From positions 1,302,001 to 1,366,000 of the forward strand of contig NZ_JADBED010000001.1 of the NCBI RefSeq assembly GCF_014873955.1: a DNA stretch of 64,000 bases, given 5' to 3'. Positions 19,049 through 29,460 of this stretch are shown here, piece by piece. The stretch is from Nesterenkonia lutea (GTDB lineage Bacteria; Actinomycetota; Actinomycetes; Actinomycetales; Micrococcaceae). The notes beneath the pieces are model-generated. The model saw only the letters and a program-made list of their open reading frames with translations. It was not told the DNA's origin and made no database searches. The translations under genes and the position numbers were made by a program. Numbering within the stretch: the stretch's first letter is position 1; every line of letters starts with the position of its first letter.

Positions 19049-19389
19049 AGACGGCCCTTCCTCTATCTCGGTGTGCGAATGTTGCGTCCTGAAGCGGCGC
19101 TGGACTGCGGTGTGTGCAGACCTCAGGCCGCCATCGACGCTTCGCGCTCAAGACTACTACGTCCTGTAGAGGACCGGGAGGACGGACACCCGCGAGCCAG
19201 GCATCTGATCCCCGCGCCTGATGCTCGAGAAAAGGGTCCAGACATGACGAAACTCCGCTTCTACCCTGTGTAGAAAACAGGAGGAGCGGAGTCTCGTCTG
19301 CCGTGCCCGGAGCCGACTACGTACCGAGATATGTCAGCTTTGTGACGTGCCGGGGGTTCAGCGCCTCTCGCCGAGGTGCCCGCGGGAGA
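19049..19389. other. 341-bp gap between ctaC and the Fe-S carrier gene
   Basis: No credible coding frame. It contains the upstream region of ctaC (no promoter I can defend) and the terminator at 19252-19292 for the gene at 19390. Confidence 0.6.
19252..19292 (-). terminator. terminator downstream of the Fe-S carrier gene
   Basis: Outer stem ACTCCGCT / AGCGGAGT with an inner CCTGT / ACAGG stem. It lies about 100 bp past the stop of the gene ending at 19390. Confidence 0.7.
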
Positions 19390-19806
19390 TCAGTGGAAGG
19401 AGTCTCCACAGGCACAGGAGCCGCCGGCGTTGGGATTGTCGATGGTGAAGCCCTGCTTGGAGATGGAGTCTTCGAAGTCGATGGTGGCCCCTTCGAGGTA
19501 GGGCACGCTCATCTTGTCCACGACGACCTCCACCCCGCTGAAAGCGCGCAGGGCATCTCCGTCGAGCACCCGTTCGTCGAAGTAGAGCTGGTAGATCAGA
19601 CCCGAGCAGCCGCCCGGCTGTACGGCGACGCGCAGACGAAGGTCCTCGCGCCCCTCCTGCTGCAGCAGCGAAGAGACCTTCTGGGCCGCTGTCTCACTGA
19701 GCTCGACCTGGTGGGTCTTGGTGCCGTCGACGGCGGATCCGGAGCTCTCCGGGGCGACGGTGTCCCCCGAAGTCTCTGCGGTGGTGTCCTGGGTGGTGGT
19801 GCTCAT
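19390..19806 (-). CDS. erpA: A-type iron-sulfur cluster carrier (ErpA/IscA/HesB family)
   Basis: Small Fe-S cluster insertion protein, 138 residues. After a ~35-residue Ser/Thr/acidic N-terminal extension comes the HesB-like domain with the three conserved cysteines: one in GGCSGLIYQLYFDE and two in the C-terminal CACG motif (AGGSCACGDSFH). Start ATG at 19806 is spaced 7 bp from a GAGAGGT ribosome site; an in-frame ATG at 19815 is less well placed. Its position next to ctaC and a DUF3043 gene is conserved in actinobacteria. The specific client is not visible; bc1 Rieske and respiratory clusters are plausible. Confidence 0.88.
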   Translation of the reverse strand: MSTTTQDTTAETSGDTVAPESSGSAVDGTKTHQVELSETAAQKVSSLLQQEGREDLRLRVAVQPGGCSGLIYQLYFDERVLDGDALRAFSGVEVVVDKMSVPYLEGATIDFEDSISKQGFTIDNPNAGGSCACGDSFH

Positions 19807-19923
19807 GGCATACACCTCTCTCGTTGTAGCGGCAGGCCTGCATCTCTACGGTAACAACGTGCAGCACCACGGGGTTCATTCCCGCAGACTTATCGTTGCC
19901 GAGATGACCTCCATTATTCCCGC

Positions 19924-19929
19924 TACACT
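19924..19929 (+). promoter_or_regulatory. -10 element of the DUF3043 gene
   Basis: TACACT, 6 bp before the GTG at 19936. Leaderless arrangement. Confidence 0.5.
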
Positions 19930-19935
19930 GGTGCG

Positions 19936-20544
19936 GTGCTAGGACGTAAGAAAAACACCGCTGATCAGATCGCCGAGGCCGAGGCAGCTCGAGCCCGCGA
20001 GGACGCCGCAACGACCAGGCGCCAGCCTGAGAAGAAGGGCGTGCCCACACCGAAGCGCAGCGATCAGGTGGCCGCTCGACGGCGCCCGCTCGTGCAGAAC
20101 GACCGCAAGCTCGCGCGTGCGGCGCAGCGCCAGCAGATCGCCGATCAGCGCGCGAAGATGCGCCGCGCGATGGAGACCGGGGAGGAGAAGTATCTGCCCC
20201 CGCGCGATCGCGGCCCGCAGCGTCGCTTCGTCCGCGACTACGTGGACGCCCGGTTCGGCATCGGCGAGTGGATGCTCATCCTGGTGCTGGTCTTCCTCTT
20301 CGCCTCCTTCGTGATGAACGAGCAGATGCGCATCGTGATCAGCCAGATCCTCTGGCTGTTCGTGCTGGCAGTCCTGGTCGAGGCGTGGTGGGTGGGACGC
20401 ACTGTGCGCAAGAAGCTTGATGCCAAGTTCGGACCGGAGAACCGGGAGAAGGGGATCCGCTTCTACGCCGCGATGCGCGCCCTGCAGATCCGCCGCCTCC
20501 GCCTGCCCAAGCCGCTGGTGGCCCGCGGACAGTTCCCCTCCTAG
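19936..20544 (+). CDS. DUF3043 membrane protein
   Basis: A 202-residue protein of unknown function belonging to the actinobacterial DUF3043 family. The N-terminal ~110 residues are highly charged and basic, with KSDQ-like and RRRPL motifs (KRSDQVAARRRPLV). Two closely spaced helices follow (WMLILVLVFLFASFVM and ISQILWLFVLAVLVEAWWVG), then a basic C-terminus (GIRFYAAMRALQIRRLRLPK). Start GTG at 19936. It is divergent from the A-type Fe-S carrier; this pairing recurs in actinobacteria. No function can be assigned. Confidence 0.85.
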   Translation: MLGRKKNTADQIAEAEAARAREDAATTRRQPEKKGVPTPKRSDQVAARRRPLVQNDRKLARAAQRQQIADQRAKMRRAMETGEEKYLPPRDRGPQRRFVRDYVDARFGIGEWMLILVLVFLFASFVMNEQMRIVISQILWLFVLAVLVEAWWVGRTVRKKLDAKFGPENREKGIRFYAAMRALQIRRLRLPKPLVARGQFPS

Positions 20545-20560
20545 CCGGAGCTTCGGCGAG

Positions 20561-20606
20561 CAGCCGCCACATCAGCCGCTTCGCAGCCGCCACATCAGCC
20601 GCTTCG
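20561..20606 (-). repeat. 23-bp perfect tandem duplication across the pyrD stop codon
   Basis: 20561-20583 and 20584-20606 are identical. Read on the minus strand each copy holds CGGCTGATG, so the pyrD TGA (20595-20597) is duplicated 23 bp downstream in another frame. Confidence 0.9.
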
Positions 20607-21668
20607 CAGCATCGAGGCCAGGCGGCGGTTGATCCGGCGGGCCCAGAACGGCCCTTCATAGACGAATGCCGTGTAGCCCTGGACCAGGGTCGCTCCCAGG
20701 GCCAGGCGCTCAGCCACGTCGTCCCCGCTGGTCACTCCCCCGACGGAGATGATGGTCGTGGTCCGCGGGAGCGTGGCGCGCAGCCGCTGCAGCACCTGTT
20801 TCGAGCGATCGGCCAGCACCGGACCGCTGAGCCCTCCGGCGCCCTTGGCCTCCACGGATCCGGGATCGCTGCGCAGGCCGTCCCTGGAGATCGTGGTGTT
20901 GGTGGCGATCACGCCGTCCAGCTCGAGGCCGGTCACCAGATCGGCCACAGCATCGACATCGTCGTCCTCCAGGTCGGGAGCGATCTTCACCAGCAGCGGC
21001 ACATGGCGCCCGGCGGCCAGGTCCGCCTCCTGGCCCACCGCGCTGAGCAGCGGACGCAGAGCCTCGATGTCCTGGAGCTGACGCAGCCCGGGCGTGTTCG
21101 GTGAGGACACGTTGACGACCAGATAATCCGCCACCGGGGCGAGGATCCGTGTGGAGGTCAGATAATCCTCGGTCGCCTCCGCCAGAGGCGTCAGCTTGGT
21201 CTTGCCGATGTTGACCCCGACCACCGGCACGTGTCGACCGGACTCCTTCAGTCGCGAGATCCGAGTCCGGATCTCCTCCAGACGGGGACGCAGCGCTGCG
21301 GCGCCGTCGTTGTTGAAGCCCATCCGGTTGATCAGCGCCCGGTCCTTCACCAGCCGGAAGAGCCGTGGCCTGGGGTTGCCGGGCTGGGCCTGGCCGGTGA
21401 CCGTGCCGATCTCGATATGACCGAAGCCGAGACTCGCCAGCGGCAGGACCATCGTCGCAGCCTTGTCGAAGCCGGCTGCCAGGCCGAAGGGCGAGGGCCA
21501 CACCATTCCCAGGGCGCGGATCTGAAGCGAATCCGCCGGACGGCACCAGCGCTCGAGGACCCTGGTGACCCCCAGCCGGTCGCCCAGCCGCAGCCCCGAG
21601 ACGACGAGGTGGTGCGCGGATTCAGCATCCATGCGCGAGAACACTGTCTTGAAGACGAAGCGGTACAT
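20595..21668 (-). CDS. pyrD: dihydroorotate dehydrogenase (quinone), class 2
   Basis: Membrane-associated flavoenzyme oxidising dihydroorotate to orotate in pyrimidine synthesis, passing electrons to quinone. The 357-residue protein begins MYRFVFKTVFSRMDAE (the class 2 N-terminal membrane helix pair), with GLAAGFDKAATM, GFGHIEIGTVTGQAQPGNP, LINRMGFNNDG, VNVSSPNTPGLRQLQ, LLVKIAPDLEDDD, ATNTTISRDGL, the GAGGLSGP phosphate loop, and ISVGGVTSGDD. Start ATG at 21668, 7 bp after a TAGGAT -10 (leaderless); an ATG at 21677 would lie inside that element. The stop codon lies in a 23-bp duplication. Confidence 0.95.
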   Translation of the reverse strand: MYRFVFKTVFSRMDAESAHHLVVSGLRLGDRLGVTRVLERWCRPADSLQIRALGMVWPSPFGLAAGFDKAATMVLPLASLGFGHIEIGTVTGQAQPGNPRPRLFRLVKDRALINRMGFNNDGAAALRPRLEEIRTRISRLKESGRHVPVVGVNIGKTKLTPLAEATEDYLTSTRILAPVADYLVVNVSSPNTPGLRQLQDIEALRPLLSAVGQEADLAAGRHVPLLVKIAPDLEDDDVDAVADLVTGLELDGVIATNTTISRDGLRSDPGSVEAKGAGGLSGPVLADRSKQVLQRLRATLPRTTTIISVGGVTSGDDVAERLALGATLVQGYTAFVYEGPFWARRINRRLASMLRSG

Positions 21669-21725
21669 GGGCTCCATCCTAGAATGCCGGCTCCCCACCG
21701 GTCGCCTTCTAGGATGAAGCACATG
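21666..21725. promoter_or_regulatory. mirror-image divergent promoters of pyrD and the hydrolase gene
   Basis: Arms 21666-21684 and 21707-21725 match in inverted orientation at 17 of 19 bases, with a 22-bp spacer. Each arm carries, in its outward direction, TTCTAGGAT followed by 7 bp and ATG. The -10 hexamers are 21676-21681 (minus) and 21710-21715 (plus). Confidence 0.7.
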
Positions 21726-22883
21726 GACGAACTCCTCGATGACACCCCCGCGGGCGTCTGGACCGAAGACCATCTGCAGGACTGTCTGCGTCTGACGCTG
21801 CCGCTCGGCGAGGACGAGGAGGGACCGGTCAGCGCCACTCTGGTCAGCTACTCCCCCGAACCTCGGCAGGACGAGGTGCTCCGGGCATCGCAGGAGAACA
21901 GTCCCGAGGAGAACAGCCCTTGGGAGCACAGCCCCCAGGAGAGTCTGTCGCGGGAGAAGGCCCACCAGGGGACGGCGGGGCAGGGGCCACGGCCGGGAGA
22001 TGAGCCCGAGGAGCTCGCTCCGGTGCTGCATCTCCACGGCTGGTCCGACTACTTCTACAACATCCCGATGGCCCGCCGCTGGCAGAGCCACGGGCGCCCG
22101 TTCTATGCCCTGGACCTGCGGAAGTATGGGCGCAGCCTGCGCAGCTGGCAGACTCCCGGCTACGTGGACTCGCTGGACGTCTACGATGCCGACATCGATG
22201 CGGCACTCACGGAGATCCGTTCCCTGCACCCTGCCGCACCTGCGCCGATCATTCAGGCGCATTCCACCGGCGGTCTGGTCGCGGCGCTGTGGGCCCAGCG
22301 CCATCCGGGCCGGATCAGTGCTCTGGTGCTGAACAGTCCCTGGCTGGAGCTCTCCGGGGACGTGGCGGCTCGCACCGCCACCGAGGGCATCCTTGCGCCG
22401 CTGGGTCAGTTCTCCCCCACGCGGGCGCTGAAGCTTCCCGCGATCGACAACTACTGGCAGTCCCTGTCGGACCAGGCTCAGGGCGAATGGAGCCTGCACC
22501 CGCGGTGGAGGCCGCGCAACGCGTTTCCGATCCGTGTGGGCTGGATGCGGGCGGTGCTCGCCGGACACCGCAGGGTCTACGAGGGACTCGGGCTTCAGCT
22601 GCCGGTCCTGGTGCTGCTCTCCGGGGCCACCGCCTACCGGAGACAGTGGACCGAGGAGCTCAAGGAGTCGGACTCCGTGCTGGACGTGGAGCTGCTGGCC
22701 CGCCGGGCCGTGAAGCTCGGCGATCAGGTCACAGTCGTGCGCATCCACCGCGCGCTGCACGATGTCTTCGCTTCAGAGGCCTCCGTGCGCAGTCGCGCCA
22801 TGGATGAGGTGCAGCGGTGGCTGAAGGCCTATGCCCCGGAGGCGGAGCGGTCTGTGGCGAACCGATCCACAGCGGCGCCGTAG
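21723..22883 (+). CDS. alpha/beta hydrolase (serine aminopeptidase-like)
   Basis: A 386-residue hydrolase. Motifs: the oxyanion-region [11 protein letters not shown] (about residue 103), [11 protein letters not shown], the nucleophile elbow [11 protein letters not shown] (variant of GxSxG with H at the first position), and a C-terminal His in [10 protein letters not shown]. The pattern resembles monoacylglycerol-lipase-like or lysophospholipase hydrolases (Hydrolase_4), but the substrate is unknown. An insert near residues 55-85 is made of 15-bp repeats. ATG at 21723 lies 7 bp after a TAGGAT -10, so it is probably leaderless; an ATG at 21714 lies inside the -10. Its 3' end overlaps uppS by 55 bp, convergently. 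Confidence 0.85.
   Translation: MDELLDDTPAGVWTEDHLQDCLRLTLPLGEDEEGPVSATLVSYSPEPRQDEVLRASQENSPEENSPWEHSPQESLSREKAHQGTAGQGPRPGDEPEELAPVLHLHGWSDYFYNIPMARRWQSHGRPFYALDLRKYGRSLRSWQTPGYVDSLDVYDADIDAALTEIRSLHPAAPAPIIQAHSTGGLVAALWAQRHPGRISALVLNSPWLELSGDVAARTATEGILAPLGQFSPTRALKLPAIDNYWQSLSDQAQGEWSLHPRWRPRNAFPIRVGWMRAVLAGHRRVYEGLGLQLPVLVLLSGATAYRRQWTEELKESDSVLDVELLARRAVKLGDQVTVVRIHRALHDVFASEASVRSRAMDEVQRWLKAYAPEAERSVANRSTAAP
21894..21953 (+). repeat. 15-bp x 4 in-frame repeat in the hydrolase gene
   Basis: Units at 21894, 21909, 21924 and 21939 encode [20 protein letters not shown] in an acidic insert ahead of the catalytic core. Confidence 0.75.
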
Positions 22884-23635
22884 CGGCGGTCCCTCCTGGC
22901 GTAGATCTCCACCGCCTCCCAGAGCGTGGTGCGGTCCACATCGGGCCAGAGGACGTCCATGAACACCATCTCCGCATAGGCGGACTGCCAGAGCAGGAAG
23001 TTGGAGATGCGCTGTTCGCCTGAGCTGCGCAGGAACAGATCCACATCGGGCAGGTCCGGCTCGTCCAGATGAGCCGCCACCGTCTTCTCCGTGATCTTGG
23101 CCGGATCCATGCGTCCCGCCTTGACCTCCTGGGCGATGAGCCTGACCGCGTCGGTGATCTCCGCACGGCCGCCGTAGTTCACGCACATCGTGAGGGTGCA
23201 GCGTGTGTTCTGCGCGGTCAGCTCCTCGGAGGTCTCCAGCTCCCGGATCACCGAGCGCCAGAGGCGGCCCGGCTGGCCGTTCCAGCGGATCCGCACACCC
23301 CAGGAGTTCAGCACGTCGCGCTGCCGACGCAGCACCTGACGGGAGTAGCCCATCAGGAAGCGGACCTCGTCGGGTGAGCGCTTCCAGTTCTCGGTGGAGA
23401 AGGCATAGACGCTGATATGCCTGACCCCGATCTCTATGGCCCCGGCGATCACATCCATGAGCGCCGCTTCACCGGCGCGGTGCCCCTCTGTGCGTGGGAG
23501 CCCCCGCTGGTTGGCCCAGCGGCCGTTGCCGTCCATGACGATCCCGATGTGCGCGGGCACCAGCTCAGCCGGCAGCCGAGGAGCTGAGACGCCGTCGCGA
23601 TGGGGAGCGGGATCCTGAGGGGTGCGGGTGGACAT
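22829..23635 (-). CDS. uppS: isoprenyl transferase (undecaprenyl / polyprenyl diphosphate synthase family)
   Basis: cis-prenyltransferase making the polyprenyl carrier lipid for cell-wall synthesis. The 268-residue protein has the catalytic [20 protein letters not shown] motif (Asp at about residue 35), [26 protein letters not shown], and the substrate region [21 protein letters not shown]. Start ATG at 23635; an in-frame ATG at 23644 is possible. It is 43 bp after recO on the same strand, the common actinobacterial recO-uppS order. Chain length (C50 or C55) cannot be told from sequence. Confidence 0.93.
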   Translation of the reverse strand: MSTRTPQDPAPHRDGVSAPRLPAELVPAHIGIVMDGNGRWANQRGLPRTEGHRAGEAALMDVIAGAIEIGVRHISVYAFSTENWKRSPDEVRFLMGYSRQVLRRQRDVLNSWGVRIRWNGQPGRLWRSVIRELETSEELTAQNTRCTLTMCVNYGGRAEITDAVRLIAQEVKAGRMDPAKITEKTVAAHLDEPDLPDVDLFLRSSGEQRISNFLLWQSAYAEMVFMDVLWPDVDRTTLWEAVEIYARRDRRYGAAVDRFATDRSASGA

Positions 23636-23678
23636 GGCGATCATTCTTCCACGAACCCTGGCCGAGCGGCCCGGGCGG

Positions 23679-24425
23679 CTAGAGCCCCAGTGAGCTGAGT
23701 CGGCGATCGAGATGATGCTGGGCGTAGCTGGTGACCACTGCGGAGGCCTCGTGGCGGATGTCGCTGCGCGCCGAGCGGGTCTGCTCCCAGTGTCCATGCT
23801 GCAGGGCATGCAGCAGCTGCACCGTGGCGGGCTCCAGGGTGCGGGTGCCCGGCGGCCGGCAGTCGGTGCACACCGGGCCGCTGGCGGCGGGATGGAAGCC
23901 GGTGTGCGCGCCGGGCCGGCCGCAGGAGACGCAGGAGGTCCAGGTCACCGCCCATCCTGCCGAGGACAGTGCGCGAAGCAGGTAGGAGTTCAGCACGACG
24001 TCGGCCGGGTGGACTCCACGCGCCAGCGCCGAATAGCCGCCGTGGAGCAGGGAGAACTGCTGGCCGCCGAAGACGGGATCGGACTCTGCGTCCATGAGCC
24101 GCTCCGCGGTCTCCGCCATCGTGCACGCCGCCATGTACTTGTCATAGTCCGCGACGATGGGCGGTCCGTAGGTGTTCTTGGAGGTGGCCTGGGTGACGAT
24201 GTCCAGGGACCGGCCGTGGACGAACTGCACATCGGCCACCATGAACGGCTCGACCGTGGCCCCGAACTTGGAGGAGGTGCGCCGCACTCCCTTGGCCACT
24301 GCGCGCACCAGGCCGTTTCCCGCGGTCAGGGCGGTGATGATGCGGTCCGCCTCACCCAGGTTCTGGGTGCGCAGGATGATCGCGGAGTCCCGATAGGAGC
24401 GGGACGCGAAGGTGGAGCCGGCCAT
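23679..24425 (-). CDS. recO: DNA repair protein RecO
   Basis: RecF-pathway mediator that helps RecA load on SSB-coated DNA. The 248-residue protein has an N-terminal OB-fold ([20 protein letters not shown]), [17 protein letters not shown], a helical middle part, and a four-Cys zinc knuckle ([13 protein letters not shown]...CTDC). Start ATG at 24425; TACTCT ends 6 bp upstream, so the transcript is probably leaderless and shared with uppS. Confidence 0.92.
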   Translation of the reverse strand: MAGSTFASRSYRDSAIILRTQNLGEADRIITALTAGNGLVRAVAKGVRRTSSKFGATVEPFMVADVQFVHGRSLDIVTQATSKNTYGPPIVADYDKYMAACTMAETAERLMDAESDPVFGGQQFSLLHGGYSALARGVHPADVVLNSYLLRALSSAGWAVTWTSCVSCGRPGAHTGFHPAASGPVCTDCRPPGTRTLEPATVQLLHALQHGHWEQTRSARSDIRHEASAVVTSYAQHHLDRRLSSLGL

Positions 24426-24431
24426 GGTGGC

Positions 24432-24437
24432 AGAGTA
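24432..24437 (-). promoter_or_regulatory. -10-like element of recO
   Basis: TACTCT on the minus strand, 6 bp before the recO ATG. Confidence 0.45.
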
Positions 24438-24499
24438 CTACAGCGGCGCACGGTCCGACGCCGCCGCAGCCTCGCCTGTTCCGCGGGCCGGGGCAGCGG

Positions 24500-26425
<1,926 letters not shown>

Positions 26426-26471
26426 AAGCTCTAGTCGTAGCGCACGCGTCGATGTGATCTGCACGTGAATC

Positions 26472-26477
26472 AAAATA
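26472..26477 (-). promoter_or_regulatory. -10 element of the leuL-leuA transcript
   Basis: TATTTT on the minus strand, 7 bp before the leuL GTG. Confidence 0.55.
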
Positions 26478-26540
26478 GCATGCAGCGCGCTCGGACGCAG
26501 GGCGGGGTTGTGATTCTCATCATGTGGAACGGGCTCGAGG

Positions 26541-27527
26541 TCAGAAGCCGAGGCGACCGAGCTTCTTGGGATCGCGCTGCCAGTCCTTGGTCACCTTGAC
26601 GTGCAGATCGAGGTAGATCGGGGTGCCCAGGAGCTTGACGATTCCGGCTCGTGCATCGGAGCCGATGGTCTTGAGCCTGGCGCCCCGCCTGCCGATGATG
26701 ATGGCCTTCTGGGAGTCGCGCTCCACGTGGATCGAGACCCGCACATCCAGCAGGGGCTTGTCCTCGGGCCGGTCCTCGCGCGGGACCATCTCCTCGACGA
26801 CCACGGCGATCGAGTGCGGCAGCTCGTCACGGACGTCCTCCAGCGCCGCCTCGCGCACGAGCTCGGCGACCATGACAGCCTCGGGCTCATCGGTGAGATC
26901 GCCCTCGGGGTAGAGCGGCGGGGACTTCGGCATCATCGCGGCGAGCTGATCGATCACCACGTCGGTCTGCTCCCCCTCGATGGCGGAGACCGGGATGATC
27001 TCGGCGAAGCCCCCCGCCTGCCTGCCCTCCTGGGCCAGGTGCTCCCGGCCCAGCTGGTCCACTGCCATCAGCTGTTCCGCGAGGTCCTCCCGGGAGACCT
27101 TGTCCACCTTGGTCACCAGGGCGATCACTCGCTTATGCGGAAGCTTGGTCAGCTGCGCGGCGATGAAGCGGTCGCCCGGGCCGATCTTCTCATCGGCCGG
27201 AATGCAGAACCCGACCACGTCCACCTCGGAGAGGGTGTCGATGACCAGTCCGTTGAGCCGCTTGCCCAGCAGCGTGCGGGGACGATGCAGACCGGGAGTG
27301 TCCACCAGGACGAGCTGGAAGTCGCTGCGGTGGACGATGCCGCGGATGGTGTGCCGGGTGGTCTGTGGCTTGGAGGAGGTGATGGCCACCTTCTCCCCCA
27401 CCAGGGCGTTGGTGAGCGTGGACTTGCCCGCGTTCGGGCGGCCGACCATGCTGGCGAACCCGGCGCGGAAGTTCTCATCGAACGTCGCGAAGCCCTCCTG
27501 CTGGGCGGGCATCTCTGACTGGCTCAT
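26541..27527 (-). CDS. era: GTPase Era
   Basis: Ras-like GTPase with a KH domain that binds the 3' end of 16S rRNA and assists 30S assembly. The 328-residue protein shows G1 GRPNAGKST, switch region SSKPQTTRHTIRGI, G3 DTPGLH, G4 TKVD, G5 VSAIEG, and the C-terminal KH domain with IIIGRRGARLKTIGSDAR. It overlaps the upstream corC-like gene by 4 bp (ATGA), so it belongs to the hrcA-dnaJ-rsmE-phoH-ybeY-corC-era unit. It is somewhat acidic in the linker (EGDLTDEPEA). Confidence 0.95.
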   Translation of the reverse strand: MSQSEMPAQQEGFATFDENFRAGFASMVGRPNAGKSTLTNALVGEKVAITSSKPQTTRHTIRGIVHRSDFQLVLVDTPGLHRPRTLLGKRLNGLVIDTLSEVDVVGFCIPADEKIGPGDRFIAAQLTKLPHKRVIALVTKVDKVSREDLAEQLMAVDQLGREHLAQEGRQAGGFAEIIPVSAIEGEQTDVVIDQLAAMMPKSPPLYPEGDLTDEPEAVMVAELVREAALEDVRDELPHSIAVVVEEMVPREDRPEDKPLLDVRVSIHVERDSQKAIIIGRRGARLKTIGSDARAGIVKLLGTPIYLDLHVKVTKDWQRDPKKLGRLGF

Positions 27528-28966
27528 CGTGGTGTTCCGATCCTCTCCTGCGCCGGCGCCGCGGTTGCGGCCTGGCGGTCGTGTCCTGATGCTGACTCCG
27601 CGGCGCGCAGGTGCAGCCCCTCGGGTTCGTCCTGCGTGCCGAGACCCGCGCGTGCACCGCGGCTCTGCTCCGCCTCCCAGGCCAGCACGTGACTCACCCG
27701 GTTGCGGCGTCCCTCGAGCCGATCTGCGCGGAGCACCACTCCGGGGCCGCTGCGGCGCGGGATCTCGACCTCGGAGCCGGCGATGGCCACGCGTCCCAGC
27801 GCCTTGGCGAGCAGGCCTCCGACGGTGTCGACCTCCTCCTCGTCGTCGAGGTCCAGCTCATAGAGCTCGGCGAAGTCGTCCACCGACATCCGCGCCGAGA
27901 GGCGCCTGCGACCGTGGCTGATCTCCTCGATCTCGGCGGCCTCGGTGTCGTATTCATCCACGATCTCACCGACGATCTCCTCGATCAGATCTTCGAGGGT
28001 GACCATGCCTGCGGTGCCGCCGTACTCGTCCACGACGATGGCCACATGGGTGGACTCGCGCTGAAGCTCGGAGAGGAACTCGGAGACCGGCTTGGACTCG
28101 GGGACATAGCGCACGTCGCGCTGGATCTCATCCACGAGGATCGAATCCGGGTCGCGTCCGGCGTAGGCGCTGGGCGCCTCGGAGCTGCGGAGCCGGTGGT
28201 GCAGGAAGGCGGCGTCCTTGAGGTAGACCATCCCGGTGATGTCGTCTGCGGAGCCGCGCACCACCGGCACGCGGGAATACCCCGAGCGCAGGAACAGCGT
28301 CATGACCTCGACGACGCTGGTGCCGGCCTCCACGGTGACCATATCGGTGCGCGGCACCATCACCGCGCGCACCCGCGTGGTGGAGAGGTCGAAGACCGAC
28401 TGGAGCAGCTCCGCCTCGGCGTCTTCGATGATGTCGGTCTCGGAGGCTCGGGTGACGAACTCCCGGAACTCCTCGTCGTCGAAGAATCCGCGATCTGACT
28501 CTGAGCCTCCCGGGACGGTGCGCGACCCGAGGCGGCTGAGCGCCACCGGCAGCGGGCCCAGTGCCACGCGGAGAGCGCGCACCAGCCTGGCGGTCGCCGC
28601 GGCGACGAGCTGGTGGTGTCCGCGGCCGATCTGGCGCGGTGAGACGGCGGCGGTCACCAGGCCGCCCACCAGCAGGAGGGCGCAGCCGAGCACGGCTCCG
28701 GCGGCAAGTCCCCCCAGGGCGAGGATGGAGGCCAGGACGACCAGCACCACCAGGGCCGTGGTGAAGAACCAGCGCCACATCCGCAGCGCCAGGGTGTGGG
28801 CGGCCGGATGGGCGAGGATCATCGCCACCGCGGTGGATCGGCGCTGATCGACGATCTCCTCGGCCTCACGCCGGCTCAGCCGGAGGAAGGCGGAGTCGGC
28901 GGCGGAGAGGGTGAAGGCGAGCGAGCCGCTCGCCAGCGCCAGCAGGATGAGAAGTCCGAGGGTCAT
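27524..28966 (-). CDS. CorC/HlyC-family membrane protein (DUF21 and CBS domains)
   Basis: A 480-residue protein with an N-terminal DUF21 membrane domain (about four helices, ending near residue 145), then a pair of CBS domains (SVFDLSTTRVRAVMVPRTDM...SRVPVVRGSADDITGMVYLKD and VSEFLSELQREST..VDEYGGTAGMVTLEDLIEEIVG), and a C-terminal CorC_HlyC domain (VDDFAELYELDLDDEEEVDT VGGLLAKALG region). Such proteins are linked to Mg2+/Co2+ efflux or resistance; transport has been shown only for some relatives. The C-terminus past residue 440 is an Ala-rich tail. It sits between ybeY and era, its usual place in actinobacteria. Confidence 0.9.
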   Translation of the reverse strand: MTLGLLILLALASGSLAFTLSAADSAFLRLSRREAEEIVDQRRSTAVAMILAHPAAHTLALRMWRWFFTTALVVLVVLASILALGGLAAGAVLGCALLLVGGLVTAAVSPRQIGRGHHQLVAAATARLVRALRVALGPLPVALSRLGSRTVPGGSESDRGFFDDEEFREFVTRASETDIIEDAEAELLQSVFDLSTTRVRAVMVPRTDMVTVEAGTSVVEVMTLFLRSGYSRVPVVRGSADDITGMVYLKDAAFLHHRLRSSEAPSAYAGRDPDSILVDEIQRDVRYVPESKPVSEFLSELQRESTHVAIVVDEYGGTAGMVTLEDLIEEIVGEIVDEYDTEAAEIEEISHGRRRLSARMSVDDFAELYELDLDDEEEVDTVGGLLAKALGRVAIAGSEVEIPRRSGPGVVLRADRLEGRRNRVSHVLAWEAEQSRGARAGLGTQDEPEGLHLRAAESASGHDRQAATAAPAQERIGTPR

Positions 28967-28968
28967 GG

Positions 28969-29460
28969 TCAGACCGTCGGGGTGGGAGCAGCGTGCCCGA
29001 GATATTCCTCGAGGAGCGCGCGCTGCAGGCTGAACATCGCTTCCCGGTCCTCGGGCTCGGCATGATCATGTCCCAGCAGGTGCAGGACGCCGTGGGTGGC
29101 GAGGAGCGCGAGCTCCTCGCCGAGATCGTGGCCATTGGCGGTCGCCTGCTGCTGCGCGACCTGCGGGCAGATCACGATGTCTCCGAGCACTCCCTCGGTG
29201 ACCGGTTCCTGTGCCGTGCCGGCGATGAGCTCATCCATGGGGAAGCTCATCACATCGGTGGCCCCGGGCAGGTTCATCCAGTCCAGGTGCAGCGCTTCGA
29301 TCGTGTCCTCGTCGACCAGCGTGATCGACAGTGCGACGGCGCCGCTGAGGTGCAGCCTGGCGTAGAGGAACCCGCTGAGGTCGAGCAGACCGGCCAGATG
29401 GTCTCCGGAGATCAGGTCCGAGCCGGAGCTGTCCTCGACCGTGACCTGGACCTCGCTCAT
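28969..29460 (-). CDS. ybeY: rRNA maturation RNase YbeY
   Basis: Zinc endoribonuclease for 16S rRNA 3'-end maturation and ribosome quality control. The 163-residue protein has the metal motif HGVLHLLGHDH near residue 122, the family pattern PGATDVMSFPMDE, and LGDIVICPQVA. Start ATG at 29460 overlaps the phoH stop, so it is coupled to phoH as in most bacteria. Confidence 0.95.
   Translation of the reverse strand: MSEVQVTVEDSSGSDLISGDHLAGLLDLSGFLYARLHLSGAVALSITLVDEDTIEALHLDWMNLPGATDVMSFPMDELIAGTAQEPVTEGVLGDIVICPQVAQQQATANGHDLGEELALLATHGVLHLLGHDHAEPEDREAMFSLQRALLEEYLGHAAPTPTV

Noticed and set aside
19049..19389. Small protein gene between ctaC and the Fe-S carrier gene
   Set aside because: Available frames have no ribosome site and no plausible composition; the hairpin at 19252-19292 explains the structured part.
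21678..22760. Long minus-strand open frame upstream of pyrD
   Set aside because: Antisense to the hydrolase gene; PyrD similarity begins at MYRFVFK.
28969..29460. A loss of the YbeY zinc site because it reads HGVLHLLGHDH instead of ...GYDH
   Set aside because: All three His ligands are present; the Y to H change is common in actinobacteria.
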